DNA of 58,292 bases, from NCBI GenBank assembly GCA_017473775.1, contig JAFUJH010000071.1, positions 1-58,292 on the forward strand, read 5' to 3'. A program made the translations under genes and the position numbers. The notes beneath the pieces are model-generated. The model worked only from the letters and a program-made list of their open reading frames with translations, was not told where the DNA came from and made no database searches. Source of the DNA: Ruminococcus sp. (GTDB lineage: Bacteria; Bacillota; Clostridia; Oscillospirales; Acutalibacteraceae). Below, piece by piece: positions 51,828 to 58,292 of the stretch; the stretch's first letter is position 1, and each line of letters opens with the position of its first letter.

Positions 51828-52412
51828 TTATATCTTATCGGCTGTATGCCGTGCATATCTGTCTGTTACAAGAAACCTCACGGGTACATCGTGGGATTCC
51901 ACAGGTAAATCCCATTTGACAAAGCTTGTATAGCAAAGTCCCACACTTATCCCCTGATATGTACTGAGGAAGCGGTCGTAGTAGCCGCCGCCGTAGCCAA
52001 GGCGTTGCCCCTGAGGGTCAAAGGTAAAGGCAGGCACAATGCAAAGGGAGGCGGCAAAATCCTCAAGGAGTCTGCATTTGTCTGTATCGGGCTCCATTAT
52101 TCCGAACACCCCTGCAACAAGGTCATCCATAGATGTGATGAGGTAGAAGCTCATTTCACCCTTTTCTCCGCACTTAGGAACTGCAACCTGTTTGCCGTTT
52201 GCAAAAGCGGCGTGAATAATACCTCGGGTCTCAACCTCACCCTTCTTTGCAACATAGGTGATAATGGTCTTTGCGTTCATATATTCTCGGGTACAAAGCA
52301 GTCGGCTTGCAATCTCGATATCAAGGCTGTGTTTGTACTCAGCGGTCATTTTATCTCTCATAGAGCGGTAATGCTGACGAAGCTTTACCTTTTCGTCCTT
52401 CACCTTACTCAC
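51828..52412 (-). CDS. 5-formyltetrahydrofolate cyclo-ligase
   Basis: 194 residues from GTG 52412, which overlaps the DJ-1 stop region by 8 bases; the frame is open 13 codons further up but overlaps DJ-1 more. ATP/folate motif GYGGGYYDRFL, PxxxFDPQGQRLG and an N-terminal Lys-rich KVKLRQHYRSMRDK are family features. It converts 5-formyl-THF to 5,10-methenyl-THF and fits the folate theme of this window (folT, thyX). Confidence 0.9.
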   Translation of the reverse strand: MSKVKDEKVKLRQHYRSMRDKMTAEYKHSLDIEIASRLLCTREYMNAKTIITYVAKKGEVETRGIIHAAFANGKQVAVPKCGEKGEMSFYLITSMDDLVAGVFGIMEPDTDKCRLLEDFAASLCIVPAFTFDPQGQRLGYGGGYYDRFLSTYQGISVGLCYTSFVKWDLPVESHDVPVRFLVTDRYARHTADKI

Positions 52413-52956
52413 TGCACTGCATTGCACTTTTAAGGTCAGCACACACTGCACTGCCTTTAAGCTCGGTTATAATGAGAGAAGCAAACGCAATAGTTGCACC
52501 GGGGCCCTTGCCTGTGATAATTTTACCATCCTGCACTGCAGGCTCAGATGAGAGCTGTGCCCCTGTAAGCTCAGGCTCAAATCCGGGATAACAGGTAGCC
52601 GCTTTACCGCTGAGAAGTCCCATATGACCAAGCACAGAAGGAGCGGCACAGATAGCAAAAATGTATTTATCGTTTTCAGCACAGCAGGAGATAAGCTCTC
52701 TGACCTGTGCACTTTCGTCAAGATTTGTTGTACCTGGCATACCGCCTGGGAGGAATACACCCACACACACATCACTGCTTGCATCAGTGATGTGCATATC
52801 CGCAGTGATTGTGATGTTATGAGAACCTGTAACAGCAAGGGTATTATCCTCTGTAACTGCTACGGTTTTCATATCAATTCCTGCACGGCGAAGCATATCA
52901 ACAGTGGTGATTGCCTCTATTTCTTCAAAACCTGTTGTTAAAAAACAATAGAACAT
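52405..52956 (-). CDS. DJ-1/PfpI family protein
   Basis: 183 residues from ATG 52956 (CAGGAGGACATAAT upstream). Glu in TTGFEEIEA and nucleophile Cys in FAICAAPSVLG mark the DJ-1 subgroup (YajL/ThiJ-like). Possible roles are glyoxal detoxification or deglycation, both debated for the family. Coupled to the cyclo-ligase gene. Confidence 0.92.
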   Translation of the reverse strand: MFYCFLTTGFEEIEAITTVDMLRRAGIDMKTVAVTEDNTLAVTGSHNITITADMHITDASSDVCVGVFLPGGMPGTTNLDESAQVRELISCCAENDKYIFAICAAPSVLGHMGLLSGKAATCYPGFEPELTGAQLSSEPAVQDGKIITGKGPGATIAFASLIITELKGSAVCADLKSAMQCSE

Positions 52957-53037
52957 ATTATGTCCTCCTGAATAAATAAATGTTAATCCCTCCACCGCCT
53001 ATGGTGGGTTAGTTACCTTCAAACAAGAGAGGCAATC

Positions 53038-53724
53038 TTAAATATCAAGAAATGTGCAGGCGGTTTTATATACCTTGTCTGCGATTTCCTCTATAGTATA
53101 AGGAGCTTCGCCGTCACTGCAACTTATAACCGTCCAGCCTTGCTTATTTGCCGCATAGAGGGCACTCTCACGGCAGGCGTTGAGGAAGGTTACATCCTTT
53201 TCGTGCAAATCCTTTTTAGACTCGTCAGCGTTATATCTGCCAGACATAAGCTTCTGAGAAATCTCTGTAGGCATATCAAGGTAGATAACACCTGAGGGCT
53301 TAGGAAGTCCCAGCTTATCATACTCAAAATCTGACAGCCACGAAAGGAAGGAATCCCACTCACTTTTAGGAAGCTTTGCAGGCATATAAATCATATTTGA
53401 GGTTACATATCTGTCAAGGACAAAAACAGTGCCTGCCTCATAATCCTGCTTCCAATGCTTCAGGTAGCTTGCTACCCTGTCCACTGCGTAGAAGGATGCC
53501 GCCGCGTAGGAATTGACGCAGGAGGCATTACTGCCAAACTCTCCGTGAAGATACATCTGCACAGGTGCGGACGCAGGGCTGTCATAATCAGGAAAGGAAA
53601 TTTTCCGCACATTATAGCGCTGTGATAATTTCTCCATAAGAATTTTGGACTGAGTGCCCTTGCCTGAGCCGTCAAGTCCTTCTATTACTATTATGCGTCC
53701 TTTTTTACTCTGATTATTTTCCAT
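53038..53724 (-). CDS. tmk: thymidylate kinase
   Basis: 228 residues. P-loop EGLDGSGKGTQ (about 16-26), DRYVTSN (DRX motif) and LID region with SGRYNADES. It phosphorylates dTMP. Starts inside the thyX end with an 11-base overlap, so dTMP synthesis and phosphorylation are coupled. Confidence 0.93.
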   Translation of the reverse strand: MENNQSKKGRIIVIEGLDGSGKGTQSKILMEKLSQRYNVRKISFPDYDSPASAPVQMYLHGEFGSNASCVNSYAAASFYAVDRVASYLKHWKQDYEAGTVFVLDRYVTSNMIYMPAKLPKSEWDSFLSWLSDFEYDKLGLPKPSGVIYLDMPTEISQKLMSGRYNADESKKDLHEKDVTFLNACRESALYAANKQGWTVISCSDGEAPYTIEEIADKVYKTACTFLDI

Positions 53725-54520
53725 ATCCGTATTTTTCTCTTACTTCCTTAATTTTTCCGCAGGTCATTGCACCCTCAGGGCAAGCACCACGCATACAAGA
53801 GGGACCGCTCTTTGCAAACAAATGAGGTGCAACCTCCTTGCAGATTAAAAGCATCTGCTCGGCAACTTCTCTAATCTCCCACTGGGCACGGTTGCAACAG
53901 CGGTGAGCAAAGAAGTTCTCGAGGCTTCTTGCGTTGAAGGTGCAGACTATCTTTGTGGTGCAGGCATTAGGCAGAATGTAGCGTGCATCCTCATTTGCCT
54001 TCTTGATGAATGCAGAGCACTGAGCTTTATTGTCAGCTTTGAATTGGTCAATAATCTCTGCGTCAGTACCTGTATATTCCTTGTCTGTAAAGTCACGGAT
54101 GTACTTAACAGCCAGAGCATCGCGGATATCGGAATATGCCTGCATCTGCAGGTCGATTACGCGGTTGTAAACCTCAAGGCAATGGTCATCCCCTGAAATC
54201 TCAGGAGGAGTAACAAACTCAAAGCTGTTACCATCTACATATCTCTGGGACTGCTGGCTATAGGATGCAATACGGTGACGCACAAGCTGATGTGAGCAAG
54301 CACGGGAGATACCCTCGATACCGAAGGTAAAGGATGCGTGCTCTGTGGGGCTTGCGTGACCCATATCTGCGAGCATCTTTACAAAGGATGCTGTTTTCTC
54401 CTCGGTTAAACCCTCGCGGATATCGTCAATACCCACAGGTGAATAGCACAACTTTGCCGCTGCAGCTACTATCTCCTCAGGGCTTGGAGTGTGCGCAAGA
54501 AGTGTTACCTTTATAGCCAT
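53714..54520 (-). CDS. thyX: FAD-dependent thymidylate synthase ThyX
   Basis: 268 residues. The ThyX motif RHRIASYSQQSQR (about 80-92) is present, plus a late FAHRCCNRAQWEIR substrate region. ThyX uses NADPH and FAD and yields THF, so it needs no dihydrofolate reductase. A C-terminal Cys-containing extension (CMRGACPEGAMTC) is seen, as in many clostridial ThyX. Confidence 0.96.
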   Translation of the reverse strand: MAIKVTLLAHTPSPEEIVAAAAKLCYSPVGIDDIREGLTEEKTASFVKMLADMGHASPTEHASFTFGIEGISRACSHQLVRHRIASYSQQSQRYVDGNSFEFVTPPEISGDDHCLEVYNRVIDLQMQAYSDIRDALAVKYIRDFTDKEYTGTDAEIIDQFKADNKAQCSAFIKKANEDARYILPNACTTKIVCTFNARSLENFFAHRCCNRAQWEIREVAEQMLLICKEVAPHLFAKSGPSCMRGACPEGAMTCGKIKEVREKYGYGK

Positions 54521-54626
54521 AATATCCCTCTCCTTTTATATCAAAAATCAGTAAGTAATCTGAAAGTTCATACACTTATCCATTATTAACAGATATTATA
54601 GCACAATGTATATCAAAAATCAAGGA

Positions 54627-54663
54627 AGGGCGACAGTATGATTTCTCACACTGTCGCCCTGTT
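54627..54663. terminator. hairpin terminator at the chromosome/prophage boundary
   Basis: agggcgacagt pairs with actgtcgccct across a 10-base loop. Moderately T-rich sequence follows on both strands. It lies between holin and thyX. Confidence 0.7.
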
Positions 54664-54680
54664 TTGTCCTGTTGTTTTAT

Positions 54681-55163
54681 TTATTCCTCTGTAGTATCTG
54701 TGTCTGATTCTTCCGCATCGGAGTCAGCTTTGTCCTCTGCTTTTGACTGAAGCTGAAGCAAAACATTGCGAAGCTTCTGTGGCAATGGAATGAGTCCGTC
54801 TGCATTCTCCAGAATAGAAAAGCCCTCGTTTGCTATGAAGAAAAGCACTGTGATTTCTCTGAGTGGTACGCCATCAGGCAGGAGAGTTTGCAATGTAACC
54901 GACAATCCGATTACAAGGAGTGCCAGAAACTTTTTGATAATTCCTCTAAAGCCAATCTTGCTTGAGAGCTTCTTCTCGCAGACTGCCTTTGCCACACCTG
55001 TCAGGTAATCAATAACCATAAGTGTCAAATGACAGATAATCAGTTCATCCCAGCCCCCAAGAAACCACGCCGCAAATCCGCCTATTCCTGCAATTATTGA
55101 GGAGATGGTGAGCTTCTGCAGTGAGAAACCGCCAACAAAGGATGCAATGAATTTCCCTATCAT
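54681..55163 (-). CDS. phage holin (TcdE/holin_4_1 type)
   Basis: 160 residues from ATG 55163 (AGGGCTGTAAA upstream), which overlaps the endolysin stop region. Three or four hydrophobic helices, with HLTLMVIDYLTGVAKAV and IANEGFSILENA, the signature of this holin family, then a very acidic tail (140-160). It forms membrane lesions that release the endolysin. Confidence 0.92.
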   Translation of the reverse strand: MIGKFIASFVGGFSLQKLTISSIIAGIGGFAAWFLGGWDELIICHLTLMVIDYLTGVAKAVCEKKLSSKIGFRGIIKKFLALLVIGLSVTLQTLLPDGVPLREITVLFFIANEGFSILENADGLIPLPQKLRNVLLQLQSKAEDKADSDAEESDTDTTEE

Positions 55164-55164
55164 T

Positions 55165-56112
55165 TTACAGCCCTGCCACCTTCCTCTGAATTTCTGTGGC
55201 GTCCTTGATATCAACACTGCCGTCGCCGTTTATATCCCCTGCCTGCCGTGACAAAAGCTCAGAAAGCTTTGCTGAGACAGCAGTGTCAAGGTCTGTAATA
55301 AGCTTGATATCCACTGATGATGTGGGATTTTGGTAACCCAGATACTCTCTTGCCTCAATAACAGCACCATTGGTAAGCTTCCCCTTCTTGTTATCTATGG
55401 GAGTAACAAGAGTTTTGACTATACCCAGTGCGTAAGCCTGACGAAGCAGAGCCTGCAGGGCTGCTGTCTCAAGCACCTCTTTGGCCTGTGGGGTGTCAGG
55501 CTCTGTAGGCTTGACTGCCGATGACTTGACGATATCGGAATTGTAGATTACATTCATATCCACATTGCCTGTGATGCCGCTGACCTTCCCCTGGGAAGAA
55601 TACTGCCACACATCACAATCGTACTGAGGCTCTACATAATACTGTGCAAGCCAGATGGGATAAAGCTTTCTCAATGCTTTGTAATCAAGGTAGTTGGTAA
55701 ACCAGTTAGGGTTACTGTACACACCTGCTTTGTAGCCTGCCTTGATAAGAGTGTTACAAAACGCCTTTGCCATTTCTGTCAGGGCTGATTTGCCAAGCTT
55801 TGTCATGGATGATTCCTCCATATCAAAGAACACAGGCATATCAAGACTTTTGCTCTTGAGCACCTGAATACAGGCGTTTGCCTCATTCACAGCATCAGTC
55901 TTATCCACAGCATAGGAGTACCAGTAAACACCCAGTTTCACACCTGCTGCTTTGGCGTTCTTGTAGTTAGTCTCAAAGGTTTTATCTTTCTGAGTTGCAC
56001 TTCTGCCAAAACCTGCACGGAGTATGGCGTGGCCGTAGCCTGCTGACTTTACCTTTTTCCAATCTATAGTTCCCTGCCACTCGGAAACATCAATACATTT
56101 TATATTTGCCAT
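55165..56112 (-). CDS. GH25 endolysin with a half dockerin at the C-terminus
   Basis: 315 residues. GH25 muramidase domain (1-200) with Asp8 in IDVSEWQG and the acidic pair in FFDMEES (97-99), and WQYSSQG. A linker and a helical region follow (about 205-285, QALLRQAYALG and ITDLDTAVSAKL), perhaps a wall-binding part. The last 25 residues (291-315) are one calcium-loop/helix unit of a dockerin (GDINGDGSVDIKDATEIQR); the second unit is missing. No signal peptide, as usual for holin-dependent lysins. ATG 56112 has AGGAGGTAAATA upstream. Confidence 0.93.
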   Translation of the reverse strand: MANIKCIDVSEWQGTIDWKKVKSAGYGHAILRAGFGRSATQKDKTFETNYKNAKAAGVKLGVYWYSYAVDKTDAVNEANACIQVLKSKSLDMPVFFDMEESSMTKLGKSALTEMAKAFCNTLIKAGYKAGVYSNPNWFTNYLDYKALRKLYPIWLAQYYVEPQYDCDVWQYSSQGKVSGITGNVDMNVIYNSDIVKSSAVKPTEPDTPQAKEVLETAALQALLRQAYALGIVKTLVTPIDNKKGKLTNGAVIEAREYLGYQNPTSSVDIKLITDLDTAVSAKLSELLSRQAGDINGDGSVDIKDATEIQRKVAGL

Positions 56113-56182
56113 TATTTACCTCCTGTTTGTCGTCATACTTTTTGTAGCAATTCTGTTGCATCGTAACTGTTGCAACCTGACA

Positions 56183-56214
56183 AGAGGATAAAGTATGGTA
56201 CTACTCTATCCTCT
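56183..56214 (-). other. 13-bp hairpin between tail gene and endolysin
   Basis: On the minus strand AGAGGATAGAGTA pairs with TACTTTATCCTCT (one G-U) around GTACCA. No T-run follows, so it may be a processing site or weak terminator separating late structural and lysis transcripts. Confidence 0.55.
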
Positions 56215-56240
56215 CTGATATACATACAGAAAATTGCCTG

Positions 56241-58292
56241 TTACACAATAGGCTCGTTAACCGTAATAACTGAGTCCGTACCGATATAACTTGCACAAAT
56301 CGCAATAGTACCCGTAGTATCGCCTAAATATGACTCCAGCACCTTAAACTGTGTGATGTTACCATCCACGCTCACTACTCCGTATTCTTCCGAAAGAGTA
56401 TTATTGAGCTGTAAATATGTGTTATAGGTTCCGTCGGATTTCCATGAGCACACTCTGGACTCGTGAGCGTCCGTTATATCATCAGACAATCCCACATTCT
56501 TTAAATAAATTGTATCACCTGCTGATACAGCAAATTGTCCTGTCACCAAAGTACCTGTATTATCTCTGAGTTCACCGCTGGATGTAGAAAATCTCTTGTC
56601 TGCGGTATAACCTACCGAGTCAAGTATGTTTGTATATGCAGGCTCGTTTGAAGATGTGGAATTATCCTCATAATTCAGCTCTCTGTCATAACCTGCACCA
56701 TAACAGATAGCCTTTATAGTGCAGGTATCCAAATCAATACAATAGATACAAAAGGCTGTATCTTTTGCTGAGTTGGCTGTTTTTACATAAGGATTATCTT
56801 CTGTATAACCTGTATATTCCTTGTTTTCAGCACCGAAACAAGCGTTAGGTGTAGCCATTCTCCACACATTTATCTGCTCTGTTGAGCTTTCAATATTGCC
56901 AAGGTAAAGCTTATCTGTTTTCAGATTATGCGTATGTCCGTGAATATTACCAACAATTTTCGCTCTATTGTTTCCACTTGAAAAATCACAGGATACAGAA
57001 TCGTCAGACCAACTTGTACCATTTTGGTACGCATTAAGAATATAAGCAAATTTATAGCCGTCACTTCCTGCCCAGTAATCTAACGGAATATGAGAGAGTA
57101 TAAGGATTTGCCACTCACTTGCATCAGACTTTGATGTCATATCAAGAGAGTTTACAAACCACTGATACTGCTCTGCAGAGCAGGCTAAGCTATCATTTCC
57201 AAGCTCGCTTGTATTGAGGCATATAACTCTGAGTTTCTGAGCCTCAAAATCCTTATAGAAATATCCGCCTAAGCAGTTACCCCAAACCACAGCATCATCA
57301 CTATAGGCTCCGATATATCTATATGCCGCAGGGGACTTTTCTGCAACAAAATCGTGGTTGCCCTGCAGTCTGAGGTTAGGAACAAAACGGAGCTTATCCA
57401 ATACACTATTGACGCCCTTGAAATCATATACTGCTGTATCATACTGCTCTGCCGCCATTCCGTCTGTATAATCTCCCAGCACCGCAACGGCATCAAGCTT
57501 AATGCGTTCATCAATATACTTCAGAGCCTGACAAGCGTGTTTAACTCCTTTGGAATAATCTGTAACACCTTCATAATATCCATAACTGCCATAATGCAAA
57601 TCGGTAATGCAAGCGATGATGAGTGTTCTATTCCCCAGTGCTGACATAACTCTATCCACTACAGAGGCCGCCTCTGTTTCAACATAATCAGGCGGATTAA
57701 GTTCAGCAACAACCTCTTGGGTTATCTCTGCCTTGTCTGCTGGTGTGAAATAGTCAACACCTTTTACAGGAGTATAGCCATCATCTCCTTTTTCACCTGT
57801 TGCTCCAGTGTCACCTTTTTCACCCTGAGCTTTTACTCCCGTATCAGAGTCTCCAATAAACCAATTTCCGTTCTCTCCAATATATGGAGTTAAGCCATCA
57901 GCTCCACCAGAGCCACCAGAAGTCAGGTCTACCCAATTCTCCCAATCCTCGTCTGCATATACTCCGTCCTCGGTGCACCATATTCCGCGGTACTCAAGCT
58001 TATTGTAGCTGAGTCTTATCTGCATAAGGTAAGCATCTGATGCAGGCTTGAGTACAATTACAACCTGATGTACACCTGTCATGGCATCTACCTTGTAGAT
58101 ACCCTCATTTGTCATAGAGTTGTACACTGCATCTGTAATCCCACCAGCCACAGAACGGGTATAAACATGCAGTGACATATACTTTGCAATCATATCTGCA
58201 GAGAACAGAGAGAGTCTGTCGAGAGCGCCATCCTTCATATGGTTACCGCCAACTACTCCGTCTTTGATATGATTTGAGTCAATGGAATCATC
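56241..58292 (-). CDS. phage tail/fibre protein with collagen-like stretch and metallophosphoesterase domain (5' partial)
   Basis: At least 683 residues; the frame stays open to the window edge and the 18 codons before the first ATG continue the same repeat (NHIKDGVV, NHMKDGAL), so the gene starts outside. An N-terminal tail-like part is followed by a short Gly-x-y collagen-like stretch (GEKGDTGATGEKGDDG). A calcineurin-type phosphoesterase domain (about 225-490) has TDLHYG, LGDYTDG, QGNHD, LSHIPLD and GHTHN. The C-terminus (about 550-683) is beta-rich and likely binds a surface. The enzyme may cleave phosphodiesters in the host wall polymer. Confidence 0.85.
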   Translation of the reverse strand, partial: DDSIDSNHIKDGVVGGNHMKDGALDRLSLFSADMIAKYMSLHVYTRSVAGGITDAVYNSMTNEGIYKVDAMTGVHQVVIVLKPASDAYLMQIRLSYNKLEYRGIWCTEDGVYADEDWENWVDLTSGGSGGADGLTPYIGENGNWFIGDSDTGVKAQGEKGDTGATGEKGDDGYTPVKGVDYFTPADKAEITQEVVAELNPPDYVETEAASVVDRVMSALGNRTLIIACITDLHYGSYGYYEGVTDYSKGVKHACQALKYIDERIKLDAVAVLGDYTDGMAAEQYDTAVYDFKGVNSVLDKLRFVPNLRLQGNHDFVAEKSPAAYRYIGAYSDDAVVWGNCLGGYFYKDFEAQKLRVICLNTSELGNDSLACSAEQYQWFVNSLDMTSKSDASEWQILILSHIPLDYWAGSDGYKFAYILNAYQNGTSWSDDSVSCDFSSGNNRAKIVGNIHGHTHNLKTDKLYLGNIESSTEQINVWRMATPNACFGAENKEYTGYTEDNPYVKTANSAKDTAFCIYCIDLDTCTIKAICYGAGYDRELNYEDNSTSSNEPAYTNILDSVGYTADKRFSTSSGELRDNTGTLVTGQFAVSAGDTIYLKNVGLSDDITDAHESRVCSWKSDGTYNTYLQLNNTLSEEYGVVSVDGNITQFKVLESYLGDTTGTIAICASYIGTDSVITVNEPIV

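Noticed and set aside
54681-58292. Active complete prophage
   Set aside because: Only the lysis end is inside the window; no integrase, repressor or attachment site is visible, so completeness cannot be judged.

Overview
This window looks like the chromosome of an anaerobic gut Firmicute of the Ruminococcus / Oscillospiraceae type. The evidence is: type I dockerins of the 'DATxIQKxLA' kind next to starch-binding-like modules (as in amylosome-forming ruminococci), a group II ECF vitamin transport system with RibU and FolT S-components behind FMN and THF riboswitches, a T-box in front of alaS, ClpE-like and MltG genes, ThyX instead of ThyA, and strong Gram-positive ribosome binding sites. No species is claimed.

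Layout. 0-0.8 kb: tRNA-Met and tRNA-Glu, then two arrays of tiny hairpins. 0.8-8.5 kb (minus strand): a membrane-stress or peptide-resistance type locus. It holds two ATPase/permease ABC pairs, a short-loop histidine kinase with an OmpR-type regulator, two paralogous small two-helix membrane proteins at the two ends, and two very small helical proteins. Three copies of one direct-repeat box (TTNAACA-AAAC-TTNAACA on the minus strand) lie upstream of the two operons and are the likely regulator sites. 8.7-10 kb: a SecB-like chaperone, tRNA-Gly, and a gene-free stretch rich in repeats, including a duplicated tRNA 3' end and a mirror-symmetric hairpin array. 10-11.2 kb: flavodoxin and DUF3793 under three DtxR-like operators. 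11.4-15.3 kb: Ntn hydrolase, small membrane protein, LytTR/DUF3021 pair, ABC-F. 15.4-22.6 kb: secreted cysteine protease with dockerin and starch-binding module, ClpE-like ATPase, pgsA, CvpA, a beta-propeller-like protein. 22.7-31 kb: truA, ecfT, ecfA2, ecfA1, an RNA-methyltransferase-like gene, glmM, ruvB, ruvA, ruvC, and a lipoprotein.

31.3-34.3 kb (plus strand): an operon of DUF2804, a helical-repeat/coiled-coil membrane protein and a PP2C-like phosphatase. 34.4-37.6 kb: two LytR-CpsA-Psr cell-wall ligases and YfbR. 37.7-41.9 kb: PepV, a membrane protein, a GT2 glycosyltransferase and LicD. 42-43.7 kb: FMN riboswitch-ribU and THF riboswitch-folT. 44.1-45.7 kb: a secreted protein with two tandem starch-binding-like modules and a dockerin. 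46.1-54.5 kb: alaS with its T-box leader, U32 protein, mltG, 5-formyl-THF cyclo-ligase, DJ-1 family, tmk and thyX. 54.7 kb to the end: the lysis end of a prophage (holin, GH25 endolysin with half a dockerin, and a tail or fibre protein with a phosphoesterase domain that runs off the window).

How parts connect. RibU and FolT probably share the EcfA1-EcfA2-EcfT module some 17 kb away. FolT, the cyclo-ligase and ThyX together suggest folate salvage and DHFR-independent dTMP synthesis. Two extracellular dockerin proteins, and a dockerin repeat on a phage endolysin, suggest cohesin-based surface assembly. The intergenic DNA is unusual: three hairpin arrays in which a short spacer word is repeated in one orientation and then in the other, and about ten dispersed palindromes that all end in CCCTAC or a near variant.
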